A DNA stretch of 64,000 nt. It comes from Plasmopara viticola (lineage: Eukaryota > Oomycota > Peronosporomycetes > Peronosporales > Peronosporaceae). Of the stretch, positions 11,385 through 22,703 are shown piece after piece (the stretch's first letter is position 1; each line of letters starts with the position of its first letter). A model generated the notes under the pieces. That model did not search any database and was not told where the DNA came from. It saw only the letters and a program-made list of their open reading frames with translations. The position numbers and the translations under genes were made by a program. The DNA is taken from contig MBPM02000003.1 in assembly GCA_001695595.3 (NCBI GenBank), forward strand, positions 806,001-870,000, written 5' to 3'.

Positions 11385-12650
11385 CTACTGTTCGTTATAG
11401 AGCTCGCGACGAATCTCTGGCGTAATTTGATGGTGGAAGTGTTGCTTGAGCAGTGGCTTGATAGCTTCTTTGTATTGCTTGGGAATGTCGTTCTTGTAGC
11501 GCTGCGCAAACACCAGGAGCGACTGGTGCCACAGAACCGGCAATTTCCGCGTGTCTGTCGTGAAGCGAACAAAGTGTTGACTCAACTCGGAAATGACACG
11601 CGTCGGTAAATTGTACTTTTTGTTAAGAAGCACTCGAATAAACATGCTGTTGCCACCCGAATACTCCATACTGGCTAGCTTCATTAGTGTCGCAGCCGAG
11701 TGGATCACGGGTACCGAAACCTTGGACAGCACACTGCCAATGATCGCAGCTTCCCGCTGAGTGCAGTTCCTCGACTCACAAAGCGGAAGAATGATACCTT
11801 TGAAAAACGCCTGTGGCTTGTACAGTGCCTTCTTTAACGCCATGTACAAATGAAAGTTCAAGCGCTTATGATCGTGAATGTCTTGCCGCACGTGCTCGAG
11901 CAAAAAAATGTTGAAAAAACGCTGTGCCATCTTTGGATTCAAATTGGACGCAAACAATCGCGTGGCTGCACGCATAGCGTGCGGCGACCACTTTTCGGGA
12001 CTTGTGAGCCACAAAATGTCCTCCCAGTAGCTTAAGCTTGGAATCACTTTGAACGCTTTAGGCAACTTACCAGAAGTATATCTCTGCAAGATCTTACCTA
12101 CTCCTGTATAAACTTCCACGATTCGAGGGTCAAATTTGCTGGTTTGAGGAGCCTGGGCGTCGTCCAGTTCGCCACGCTCGCGCGCCTCTTTTTCAAAGAT
12201 TTTATCCATGATAATCTCCGCCAAGTTGCGGCGCTCAGGTGCCCCCACCATAAAGTTAGCAAGTGCTTCTTCATCGTCCTCACAGATTTCTACTTCCTCC
12301 ACGTAGTCACCATTCATTCGCACAAGGTCCTGACTGTCGTACTCGTCCATCTCCTCGTCGTTGTCCTCTTCCGAGTCATCGCTACTGTCACGATCCAGCG
12401 TTTCAGCTGACGGAAGCACCTTCTTGTCCTGTTGCGCTTGCTCTTCTGCTTGCTGCTGCTTTGCTAGTGCCAACGTGCGGCGGCTTAGCTTCTCAGGCAC
12501 CACGTCCTCTGTCGTGTCGTCATCTGATTCAATGGCATCACACCGGTTGCTCGTGTTGTTATTCCGATCAAACCACGGCTTGTTGTCGTGGGCTAGCTGC
12601 TTCTCTAGCGGACAAGCACGCTTGGGCTTCCCTTTCTCGACCTTGGGCAT
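11385..12650 (-). CDS. BYSL: Bystin (Enp1/BYSL), 40S ribosome biogenesis factor
   Basis: Bystin/Enp1 acts in pre-40S particles in nucleolus and cytoplasm. Residues 1-150 are charged and acidic (DDSEEDNDEEMDEYD), as in other bystins. The conserved domain follows from about residue 155: FDPRIVEVYTGVGKILQRYTSGKLPKAFKVIPSL, YWEDILWLTSPEKWSPHAM, RFFNIFLLEHVRQDI, HLYMALKKALYKPQAFFKGIILPLC, IPVIHSAATLMKLA-type helix and the VLLNKKYNLPTRVISELSQHF segment, ending with an alpha-rich tail. It is intact at 421 aa, in the family's usual size range. Start ATG lies 130 bp from the divergently transcribed RhoGDI gene, so the two probably share a bidirectional promoter. Confidence 0.97.
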   Translation of the reverse strand: MPKVEKGKPKRACPLEKQLAHDNKPWFDRNNNTSNRCDAIESDDDTTEDVVPEKLSRRTLALAKQQQAEEQAQQDKKVLPSAETLDRDSSDDSEEDNDEEMDEYDSQDLVRMNGDYVEEVEICEDDEEALANFMVGAPERRNLAEIIMDKIFEKEARERGELDDAQAPQTSKFDPRIVEVYTGVGKILQRYTSGKLPKAFKVIPSLSYWEDILWLTSPEKWSPHAMRAATRLFASNLNPKMAQRFFNIFLLEHVRQDIHDHKRLNFHLYMALKKALYKPQAFFKGIILPLCESRNCTQREAAIIGSVLSKVSVPVIHSAATLMKLASMEYSGGNSMFIRVLLNKKYNLPTRVISELSQHFVRFTTDTRKLPVLWHQSLLVFAQRYKNDIPKQYKEAIKPLLKQHFHHQITPEIRRELYNEQ

Positions 12651-12779
12651 CGTGCTGATACAATCACTGGCCGCTAATGACCGCCAATAAGAAGAACCGA
12701 AAATAAAATAGTACCATTTTTAATAAAATTTGTCATCATACGATATTGTGATATTTTTCTAAGAAAGATCGCATGAAAG

Positions 12780-13600
12780 ATGGCTGAAGCCGAGGCTACA
12801 ACCACCAGCGCTTTAAGCAGTGATGACAGCAATACAAATCGACCACCGTCCGATTATCGAGTGTGCAGTCAGTACAACTTTGTAAGCAAAGATTACAAGA
12901 CTGACATTATTGCTGCTAGATGAGCACACAAGCCATCCAGTCGGTCGATGAGTTGCTGGCCAAAGATGCTGATGACGAAAGCTTGCGTCGGTACAAGGAG
13001 GAGCTATTGGGATCGGCGGCTCATGGCGATCTTGGAGGTGATTGCACATTGTGTCAATGCCTTTTGCTTTCATGGCTACGTCTGAACTTTTGTGGGTGTT
13101 GTTTGGAGACACGACCGATGGTCGTCGCGTGGTGGTGGTCGAGTTCAAGGTCGAATTTGAGGACGGACACGAGGCCATTCAGTACAATCTAGACACGCCA
13201 ACGGGAGTTGAACACTTGCGGACGACACCTTTTGTCATGACGGAAGGTTGTCGCTACCGCTTTGTCATTTCTTTCCGTGTCAACCAGACCATCGTCAGTG
13301 GGTTACGTTTCTGCAACAAAGTCAAAAGGACAGTGCTGTCCACGTGCGATACAATCGTCCTCGGTTCCTACGCCCCGCGATCGGAAAGCTACGTCTTTAT
13401 CTTTCCTCGTCACGAGTGGATGGAAGCGCCATCAGGGCTTTTATATCGTGGCAAATACATGGGCAGATTCCTCTTTGATGACGATGACCACGTTGAACAC
13501 CTCAACTTACTCTATACATTTGGTATGTCGCTTGAAGCAATGTTCTTGTACGTTTCAATTGTGACTTCTTCTTTTGTATCCAGGGATCAAACGAGGATAA
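12780..13600 (+). CDS. Rho GDP-dissociation inhibitor (RhoGDI), four exons
   Basis: RhoGDI extracts prenylated Rho GTPases from membranes and holds them in the cytosol. Exons by hand: 12780-12881, 12920-13037, 13109-13522, 13584-13600. The spliced protein carries DESLRRYKEELLGSAAHGDLG in the helical arm, then the immunoglobulin-like domain: PFVMTEGCRYRFVISFRVNQTIVSGLRF, LGSYAPRSESYVF, EAPSGLLYRGKY and the DDDDHVEHLNLLYTFGIKRG end. These match the family block by block. Phases agree at every junction. Intron 1 is only 38 nt, but reading through it meets a TGA. The gene could instead start at ATG 12920. Divergent from bystin. Confidence 0.9.
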
Positions 13601-13671
13601 TTGTGTTGAGTTAAAGTATCAACAAAATCCTTAAATAAATGTACGCCTTTTATTTTGATGCAAGATCGACA

Positions 13672-14484
13672 TCATCTATGACACTGCAGCTTCTTCATTA
13701 AGTGCGTTTGTTGCTCCATCATGTACGTGACGTCCATCATATATTCGGTCTTTGTAGGATTTTCAGTAGGTGGTCGAAGGTTGTGTATAGCAGTACCCCC
13801 CAAATGCTCTGGAATGAGATCCGAATCCATGTGCTTGGCTAACTCCACGGCACAGTCAGTCATAAGCGAGATCTTGCTACGCAACCGTATAGGCAACAAT
13901 GGCCAAAGCCACGACGCCGTATACTTTAGAATTCGCGTCAATGGACCAGCATGAACGCGACCGATGCGATCGGGAAAGTTGTTGACACAAACGTCAAGCA
14001 ACTTGCGCATAAGACGAAAATCGACCTGTGCGAGACCCAATCCAGACGAATCCGTCACGATTGTAAACGTGGTAACCCCAGGCGGCATAAAGCATCGACA
14101 GCCCATTTCAAGCAAGTAGACGTGGGCTCGAACCTCCTCATCGCGTCGACTTGACATCATTGCCCAGTCTTTTAAACTTGCACGCACCCAAAGAAGTGGA
14201 CGATTCTGACAATCGTAACCGTACCAGTACATGCTTCCAGACATCAATTGCGCTTTCACGTCATCCCACGCGATCAAATCTACTTGATAAATGCGTCGCC
14301 ACTCGATAATACGGGCCATTTTTGTCACGGCATAGGCAAAAGTACGATTTGTCACACTTAGCACGCTCAAGAGGTACGCATCTGAAAATACAAGAGTCGA
14401 GTTTGGATTAACAGCTGCAGCTTGAGCAATTGATAGTCGAAACGAATGAACATCAGCTTCATCAGCGCGTGTCAGCGGGATCAT
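13672..14484 (-). CDS. CRAL-TRIO (Sec14-like) lipid-binding domain protein
   Basis: Sec14-like proteins bind and exchange phosphoinositides or other lipids. The 270-residue product has the short N-terminal helical part (RTFAYAVTKMARIIEWRRIY), then the lipid pocket: SMYWYGYDCQNRPLLWVRA, the VTTFTIVTDSSGLGL strand that stands for the usual DxxG segment, NNFPDRIGRVHAGPLTRILKYTASWLWPLLPIRLRSKI (the family's NNyPeRl...nap...w...kp.l helix) and DLIPEHLGGTA (usual lPkeyGG). No GOLD, START or transmembrane domain, so it should be soluble. Single exon. Tail to tail with the RhoGDI gene, 71 bp apart. Confidence 0.92.
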   Translation of the reverse strand: MIPLTRADEADVHSFRLSIAQAAAVNPNSTLVFSDAYLLSVLSVTNRTFAYAVTKMARIIEWRRIYQVDLIAWDDVKAQLMSGSMYWYGYDCQNRPLLWVRASLKDWAMMSSRRDEEVRAHVYLLEMGCRCFMPPGVTTFTIVTDSSGLGLAQVDFRLMRKLLDVCVNNFPDRIGRVHAGPLTRILKYTASWLWPLLPIRLRSKISLMTDCAVELAKHMDSDLIPEHLGGTAIHNLRPPTENPTKTEYMMDVTYMMEQQTHLMKKLQCHR

Positions 14485-17024
14485 TGCGCTATTCTGTTAC
14501 CTTGATGCCAAACGTCTGTTTATGATTGTGGAAAACGATCGACCATTCTTCACGGGTGCATTTTCTTTGAAAACCTCCCTTCTCCAAATTTTAAATGTTC
14601 TTTTTGAACTTAGTAGAGGGGTTTATTAGCTCTAATCAGAGACTTATTCTTGTTGCGAAACTGAGTTTTAACAAGTGCAACGGGCCGTTACAGATGCACG
14701 ACAGGCGTGGTATCGGGACGTATTTTTGAGCATTGATAAGAAATGGCAGTGCTTGATGCACCTTGACCTATTTTCCCACAAAGGCAGTAGAAATTTACAA
14801 AGTTTCTTGGAGATAGACAGTAAGCGATCTGCGACTCCTACTTGATTGATGTGCAGAGCAAAGGATAGATACAATCTCTTGGACCAAACGGCTACGAAAG
14901 CCCGATAACAAATTAACACTTGACTCGCTTAGACCAATATTACAAGAATGAAATAACAAGCTCATCCGTGCAAGACGAGCTAAATGAGCTGACACTCCCA
15001 CTTGACCCCAAGGGGATGCAACAGCTTTGACTTGATTGAAGATGAGCGAGTATAACGAATGCATGCGCACATGAAGATTTGCAAAGAAGAAGACTGTTTA
15101 AGCCAGTGGTGCATTATGACATAGGATAGATTTGCCTACATTCTTTAAGCTAAAGGAACGTACTGACGAGTAGATTAGTAGCAGAAGAGCACTACGAGCC
15201 GATAGTGTAGCGAGCTGTACAAGAAATGTAAATAGTGTCTGATAGCGCCGCTTAATCATGAAAACGCTCTGTTGAAGCATCTTCAACAGATGACGAGTGA
15301 GTCGTCGACGCCGCTGACGCCGCTACCTAGAATGGTTACCCCGCCCGACTCAAAGCCGCTCACGGTTGGCGTGACGACCTTTGAAGAGAAGCAAGAAGAG
15401 AAATAGGTCAGGGAAGTCGAATTGATCATGATGCTCGTGTTGCTGCGGATGGAGTGGAAGAGATTGGCTCCATATACTTTGAAACTCGATGAGAGAGCAC
15501 GAGGATTGGCACGTACTTGCAATACCTCAATCGAGGCGGTGACCCACGAGCTGAAGAATCTGTTAAGCCAGATGTATTGCCACCCAAATATAATATGTGA
15601 ACACTCTTCTACCTGGGTTACAATGATTAAGTGAACTTTGTTTAATGGTTTAAACTCTGTTGGATAGGATGGCTAGCAAGTTTTTTTCGAGGAAAGCGGC
15701 AGCTTCTGTCTTCGAAGAAGAGATGCACAAGGAAGCGGCTCGATCGGATTTACCCCGTGTACGCCCAATCTCTTTGACAAAGCCGTAGAAGTGACAATGA
15801 TTGCTAAGTTAAAAATCTATGCAGCAAAGGTAGCGAGACCAAGACTTATCAGGTGGTGTGGGCTTCATTTGGATTGAAGCTATGCCGATGAAGAAAAATT
15901 GACTCACCGAGCTGCATGGCAGCGTAAATGGAATTGCCGACGATTGTCCGTGGTGTTACTCGACATTTGTGGTGGTGGTGTCGTCTGCACTCAGCGCGTT
16001 AGATTTTACGAGCAAGAATATTACGGCCAATCAGTCGTCTGAAATACTGCAGGGGTGCCATGCCATAACACCAAATAAGCGTGGGGCGGCCTTTTCTAGA
16101 GATATACATAAATAGTTTAGCCTTTAGGAGGTGTAACAGATCGACAGAGCTTCAAATGAAGAGCTCTGTGCATACCGTGCTTGCAAGCTTGGCTTGCAGG
16201 TATAAGCAAACGTGAAGCGTTTCTGTTTCTGTTTATAAACACGAAGATCCACTATCCAAGGAAGTGAGCCGTATGCTGAGACTTGACGAGTACACCAGCC
16301 CCACAATGCCACTGCTCGCTTAGCGAGAGATGCAAAGGTCAATGTACCTAGAATATCATTGTCTCAAACTCGACTTTGATAACGTCGAGCACTGTATGTA
16401 TGGCGCAACAGAGTCCAACAGAGGCCGATATATCTGAAGCGCTGCTCTTTCAAACCGGCGGAGCACCACGCGTTTTGCTAAGCAGGTACAACGATGATCG
16501 CTGTCAATGAAGACGTCGGCGACTTATTGCACAATTGTGTCGACGCGACGATGAATGGTTTCCGTTAAGCAGTGCGGAAAGGCTCGTCTGAGACGAAAAG
16601 GGTTAATACAGCCATGTGTAAGGATGTCCCTTGGCTGCACGACCTGTAAATGAAACGGAATTCGCAGAGGCTTGAATGGACGACAGCATTGACAAAAAAA
16701 AGTTTGCTTAGTCCAAAAAAGAAATCGACTCTGCATCTCTATCAATTGAAGCGGTCTCGAAAGATTGCGCCAAAGCACTTTGTGAACGAAAAGGATTTTG
16801 GAACTATTGAATTCGTATCATCGTTACAAACACGAGATCTGTCTTGGGCGTCACCAGCTGATAGAGATGTAAATCAGGGAATATATTTCATTCCATTATA
16901 TATGTGCTTCACGATACGACAGCGGCGTAACGCCATCGACGCATTTGTTTGTAGGGAGAAAAGTTCGCTAGAGTAAGCCCCCCCCCTTACCATAACGACA
17001 CATTGTGTCAGAAGGCCAGATTAT
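14485..17024. other. Gene-poor stretch between CRAL-TRIO gene and gypsy remnant
   Basis: Only short frames with stops. The reverse strand around 15060-15170 shares a diverged segment with 8150-8240. Nothing else I can name; upstream parts of the gypsy element at 17 kb may be hidden here but are not recognisable. A nine-C run lies just left of the element near 16978. Confidence 0.45.
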
Positions 17025-18870
17025 TAACACGCGCAATGAGCTAAAATCGGCCACCATCTCGGTGCGGACGCTGATTTTTTGGAAGGAAAAAGCATGGTGG
17101 TTCAAAGCACTCGACTTTGCAACAAATATTATCAGCTCCTCATGCGAGAAAGTGACATACCATTGACCATGGACAGCCCTCCAAGCGGTATGCTATTAGG
17201 CTTTAACGTACCTACGACATTTGGTCGTCTTTCAACAAAGCCATTAAGGCCCCACAAGGCGAATGCACATTCATAAGCGAAGGATTATTTGTTTAAAGTT
17301 GTGAAAAGACGGGCGTGGATAACTTCATTACCTAATCGCGAACAGTGTTTGACTGCGTGCGCATGTATAGACTTCGCGTTTATGAAGATGAACACATCTT
17401 ATTCGCGAGGAGAACATTTTTTGTGTTTCTCATCAATTGGTCGGGCCCCACAAAGCGGGTACACTTGGAAAAGTTAATATTTTTTCAACGTTGCGGAAAG
17501 ACAGACGTGAAACGCAAACCGTACATGAGTGCATGCGCTCAGGAAAGCTTTGCGGTAATCATCTTTTGCGCAAAAAGCATGGTTAATTGGTCAACATGGG
17601 TTTGAGTAGATCTCGCGAATAACAAGGCCATTATGGGCTGGCCGACTCCACAGAGCCAGATGAGATCGACGAGTTTGGAAATCTGCTTAAGATTCTCTAC
17701 CAACTCCCAAGTGGCTGCCTTCTTAGTTTCATCAATCCACCAAACTTTGTATTTAACGTTTCTCTTGATCTTACGATGTCTACTTTCGGCTTTACAAGTT
17801 GTCCCTCGGAGCCATTGACCAACATGACCCTGTACTTCATTTGTCGACGCTTGGGACTCTTGCGAAACGTCTTTATTCTCCATTGCGTCTGCGCACGTCT
17901 AGAATGATAGTAAGGACGTATCTATGGCCGTACATCATCTCAGCACTTCAAAGAGCGACTATACGCTTTTTGTGGCTCTATTGCGAAGGGCATGAGGTAA
18001 TGACTTGGTCTGGCCGGTTGCCAGTATAAATGCAATACGAATCCCGCAGAAATGGCTAAAACATCGGCTACTGTTCTCAATAAGAACACAAAATGGGTTT
18101 GTGAAACCAATACAAAGATCCACTTGACAAGGACAAGGTAAGTCTGATACAGGCTTCAGTCATAGCTTTGCCTGATATAAAACGCCTGATACAAAAAAAA
18201 TCTGGACACCATCCAAGCTCGCGTTGGTCAGTTTACACAGCACACATGCGCTATGCTGTCAAAGAATTCCTCGATCGCGCAAATTAAATAACACTCGCGT
18301 TGCGTAAATCGAACATGCTTTAGTCCTAATCGTGAATCTGCGGCTCATAGCCTGAGTTGATCTATGCAAAAACTCTGCCGAAAGAATTTTTTGCATATGC
18401 CACACCCCCAATGGCTGCGCCATGCGTCTTTGCGGCAGATAATTCGAAACCGTCGGCTTTGCATCTTCGTGCACAATCCGACAATGTTGGCTTGGCTCAC
18501 ATCTTCAAGCACATTTGGCTAAGCACTTGCAGATGTACAGTGCAGGCTACGTAGACATCGAAACGTCTATTGACTGAGTGGTGCTGGGACAATTAGCGCC
18601 GATTTTTTTATACCATCGAGCAAAATCTTCAGCGGGCACCAATTTTGATAAAAGAAGCCTTTAGTGTTATTTGCGATGCAGCCATTAAATATTGCCGCAC
18701 GTTTCAGTATACTAATAAAAACGGTCACGACCAAGTCATCTCGTACCAGTGTAGAAAGCTCGGGGATGCCGAACAGACATTTTCTTTCACGACAAGGAAC
18801 CCAAGAATTATGCTCTGGTGTAGTTCCGAGTGCGTCTTTCTAATCACAAGCTTTTCATTCTATTGAAACC
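17025..18870 (+). mobile_element. Decayed Ty3/gypsy retrotransposon, RT and RNase H region
   Basis: No long frame survives, but pieces in different frames appear in the order of a gypsy pol. They are: NELKSATISVRT (about 17035); CNKYYQLLMRESDIPLT followed by PSGML (17110-17200), the RT palm; LRPHKANAHS (about 17250); NNKAIMGWPTPQSQ (17615-17660), the KAI..WP.P motif; AKTSATVLNKNTKW (about 18050) with VSLIQASVIALPDI (18145); then VISYQCRKLGDAEQTFS (18745), the RNase H entry. Stops and frameshifts lie between them, so it cannot work. The spacing between the WPTP and NTKW motifs is about 320 nt too long, which fits a later insertion (see chromodomain-like piece). Confidence 0.78.
17650..17883 (-). 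pseudogene. Chromodomain-like fragment, probably from another retroelement, inserted in reverse
   Basis: A 114-codon frame (whole frame 17539-17883) reads YKVWWIDETKKAATWELVENL then a helix KQISKLVDLIW. This resembles the chromodomain pattern YlVKWkg...aTWEpeenL...eLi found at the end of chromovirus integrases. It lies in the opposite direction to the surrounding gypsy pol and at the point where that pol has extra sequence. Resemblance by eye; one aromatic-cage position is not clear. Confidence 0.4.
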
Positions 18871-19635
18871 ACGCGACTTTGTGGAGGACGATAGATACGC
18901 TTCATTTTCAAACAAATGGCATGACAGCTATCAACTTTGCCCATACATACATATCAGCCATATTGCATGACAAAAAGGAGTTGATCAAATTTACCATCAA
19001 TTATTGGCAGCGCCAAATGCTGGCGGCAACACGAGCACTGTGGTGATTGTGTGTCACCTGAGAAAAAATAGTGCATTTAGCACCGTCACTTGCAGCCCTA
19101 TTTTAATTGAGCATGTTCCACATGCATGCTACAGAAATCAAAATTATCTCTAATAAAATTGCTGATAGCTTGCTTAGCTCGGATTTTAGGGTCACGGGGC
19201 TTCTACATGGTCGATTCTCATCTAATAATACACTGCGGGGGACTGTACTGGCCGTTGGTGCACCATCACAAAAATTAGAAGGTAATGGGTCAAACATAAA
19301 GAAATTGGCGCAAAAAAATGCTTGTTTGGCCTAAGAGTTGGTGACTTCACAAATTATCTCGTCAGACTCAAAGTCGGCTACCACGCACCTATGGTCTGAT
19401 ATATATTGTATTGGTGCAAAAGTGGATTCACCAGCTGCTTGTGCTGGTGAAGAAGTTTAACAACTTTCAAGTCTAGCCCACTCGTTCTACACAAGAGCCT
19501 CTATATAGTCGGCAGTAAAAGTCCTCTTACAATATTACCCTCCGATTTTCTCTTCCCGAATTGTTCATTAGAGTCCCGTCCAATACACCGACTACTAGAC
19601 CAAAACCTGCCATTTGCTTATAAATCTCTGCTATC

Positions 19636-19667
19636 TTGTACGTTGATGTACAAACATCAACGTACAA
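19636..19667. repeat. Perfect inverted repeat, 13-bp arms, 6-nt loop
   Basis: ttgtacgttgatg is followed after tacaaa by its exact reverse complement catcaacgtacaa. It could form a strong hairpin or be a protein-binding palindrome. No element or gene boundary is seen beside it. Confidence 0.85.
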
Positions 19668-20201
19668 AGCGCAGCATATATAAGTTACGGCCAAGAACCT
19701 GACTCCACACCTGCCTCAGATTGACCAACTACGTCAGCCATTGATTCACGTGAGCCGTAGTACCGAGCAGATATAGGGCTCTGTTAGGATGCTCAGCGCA
19801 GTAGCGAAACCACTGGCGATGAGGTTATGCGTAAAAGTAGGTAGAAATATTAAATGGAGGACCCTCTGAACTTAAGTACCGCCAAGTCGGCTTCTCTCAT
19901 AAAGGTCTCAAAAGTAATACAAGCAACGAAATCAGTACGGCCAATCGTTCTCCGTTTATTGCTGGTGATGATCGCGGTGGCGCTGGTCGTGAAACCAATG
20001 TGGTTGGCTATGATGAACGTGACGCGATTGTCGGACGAGAAGCTGTTGCTAATTGAAAAGCTGCTGACTCTTTTGTTGGACGGGGCGGTCTTGTTACTGG
20101 ACGACCCCGGTGGTCAATTTTTATACTTTTGACAAATGTTTGCTTTCGGTGCAATATTTATAGCATCTATAAGCGGTATCAATACAGGGAGCCATCGTTC
20201 T

Positions 20202-20274
20202 TTAATTAAGCAAAAAAGTTATTGGCTTACCTATCGTACATTAATTAGGCAAAAAAGTTATTGGCTTACCTATT
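20202..20274. repeat. Tandem duplication, 39-bp unit
   Basis: Two head-to-tail copies of a unit that starts ttaatta(a/g)gcaaaaaagtt and continues attggcttacctat. They differ at a single base over the shared 34 nt. No coding sense. Confidence 0.9.
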
Positions 20275-22646
20275 GCTTAGAGTCTCAGGGTGAGTGCTAT
20301 ATTTGAGCGCAGTGATCCAGCCAAAGGTTAAGAGCTGGCTGCGAAGCACGCCGATATAAAGCTCAGGATCGAGCGTTTCAAATTCTTTGCCAAGTAAAGG
20401 TCGGCGCCTGGATCGAAGCGGGCTCAAGGTTCTCTTTACAGAATTGTCTAGGGTGAGTTTCTCAAGCTATTCAGTAAACATGACTTTCCATTTAGTGCTT
20501 TGCGAGAGGTCGTTTTTTTATGGTGTGACTCTCCTCAATAGGAGGTCGGTTAATAGGTTTCAAAGCTCGGCTTCCATAACAACCCCCGACAAAAGCTTAT
20601 AGTATATACCATGTAGAAGGCCTAGATGAACACGTAACTCTGTCAACTATCATTCGTATAGTCGGGCTGCAAAATGATTGCTGCAGAGCTTTACTCGGTG
20701 ACCATGTTAAGAAATATATCATGGTCGAGATCCACGCTTTCTGTTTCTGATGACACAAATCATCCACCTTACATTTTTTCATAATCAATAAACTAGGTAT
20801 TTGTATGTACAGCAGGTTACGCTTTACGTCGCATGAACATCCGATAGTAGAATGGACAGGCATGACCACACGCGATCTGTCTTTTTTGTTAACATGTGTA
20901 GTTTGATGTTAGTGAGCATTGATTGTTTCGTGTCAAATGGGACAACAATGAGGTTTTGACGCAATCAACCTGTCAAATTCGATTTGCCTTCATCAATGGC
21001 AGAGGGCTCCAATTTTTGTTCACAATAGAGGGACTGCGTCGGACCCAGCCTATTCGCTCTCATCCTCGGATCCCATTTCGAATTATAGCCAGCGCTTTAT
21101 CTGACGCTGCAGCCACGGGTAGGGCAGTGCTCAGGTCTCGAAGCCCCAATATGCATCTGCATTATTTAAAAAAAATAGTACAGTCCTTTCGAAAATTTAC
21201 AAGGATGCTCTAGGTTCGGGTAGTTTAAGGTACTGCGAATTGAGGCAGTCGGAGATAGAGTGAGCGAGCTCTCACACCCGACATGTAAACTGCACGTGTG
21301 TGATAGCTGGGTGGGCTCCCTGACCAGAAAATTTAGAAAAGGATATGGGGGACAGACCCCGTGTCCAGCATTCGCGCGAGAGACAGGCGTGTGGGCTCAT
21401 GTAGAGGCTCGGGTTTCAAAAAATGGTACATGTACAAATGTAGTGAGTAGTATTAGTTTAAGGGTGCGTACGAAAAAGAGTATACAAAGATCAAGTTCTC
21501 GGCAAAGTACGTGTTTGTTTTGAGTGCACTACGGATCTGCAAGACGTCAATTATCCTGTATCAAAGACAGCGATCGCGTCGTTTAGATAAGTGACGATTT
21601 TCGAGAACGTCCAGTCGCCGGATAAGCTTAAAGTGATTGTGCCAAGTTTGCCATACGGTTGTCGGCAGAGGGAAGGTACAAGGACTTATCGGATGCGATG
21701 AACAGGTCACACAAGAGAATGCGTCGTTTTTCGGCGAGACGATCCAGAGACCCATCGCTTGGACGCAGTTTCTTCTTGGACTCAGATAATTAATAGCTGC
21801 AAAATCTGGACGAAATTTCCACCTGTCATTAGTTGTGCGCGGTCAGTCAGTCGTAAACATGATGGTCATCTATTCTTTTAGAAAGGTTACATTTGGATGC
21901 CATTTACAGCTTCATGATCACTGGCCGCAAACACGACTACATTAGTATCCTTCTGAGCTTCGCACCCGGCCTCAGCATTAGGCCTCTAAAACGAGCCTAA
22001 TATCAGTGTAAGTTGTTGACAAGAACAGCGACAATCTAATTGAAACTGATGCTCCAAGGTCGTCAGATATTACCGCATTTATCACAATCTTTGTGCCTAT
22101 GAAGACATTTCTCGCTCAGTTTAGCAGATCCAGCATGGTGGGTGCGCTGTAAGTTACTCGATACTACCAAACGCGTCGTACGTGCACTTAATAATTGTTT
22201 CAATGAAGAAAAGCGCGTGTTCGTGCTTGGCGACACCTTGTATGGCAGCTGGTGGGCGCTGCGCAACACTTCGTGGTCGACTGCATTGTTCACCACATGT
22301 TTGCAACACTAGCCGTACATTTACCACGCAGCGCAGAAACGCCAGAATCTATTAATAGACTCGGGACGTAATCCTAAAATTAATATAAATATGCATTTTG
22401 TAAGCTATTTTTTTTTTTTAATCAAAGTCTAAAACCGTAAATGCGTGCGTGGCTTGCATAACAATTACTTGACCCGTTGGTACAGTAACTACTAGCATAT
22501 AAGCTTACAAGAGTTGCTGTCTGTCTCCCCTATCTTATAATACCTATATGCCCATCCCGGCATTGTCGCAGATTATTCCTAATTACGTCTCTCTTTTATC
22601 AAAACTTCCTACGTCTTCAGACGACACCCGTTTAACGCTGAAAGTG

Positions 22647-22653
22647 TCATTCT
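22647..22653 (+). promoter_or_regulatory. Candidate oomycete initiator upstream of POT transporter
   Basis: TCATTCT, 51-57 nt before the chosen ATG, in a T/C-rich context. Fits the Inr core and the short leader. Motif match only. Confidence 0.35.
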
Positions 22654-22703
22654 CGTGTCTCTTGTCGTCCTAAGCATCTTCCTCGGAAGCCCCAGTGGTG
22701 TGT

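Larger units (their letters stand above)
18871..22646. other. Gene-poor stretch with repeats
   Basis: About 3.8 kb with short frames only. It holds a perfect palindrome near 19.65 kb and a 39-bp tandem duplication near 20.2 kb. A leucine-rich frame at 19854-20132 looks like chance. A 3' gypsy region (an INxIADxL-like stretch near 19150) may extend here, without clear proof. Confidence 0.45.

Noticed and set aside
19854..20132. Leucine-rich membrane-like ORF
   Set aside because: Other frames of the same stretch look equally open and none is like a known protein; the leucines come from repeated ctg/ttg triplets.
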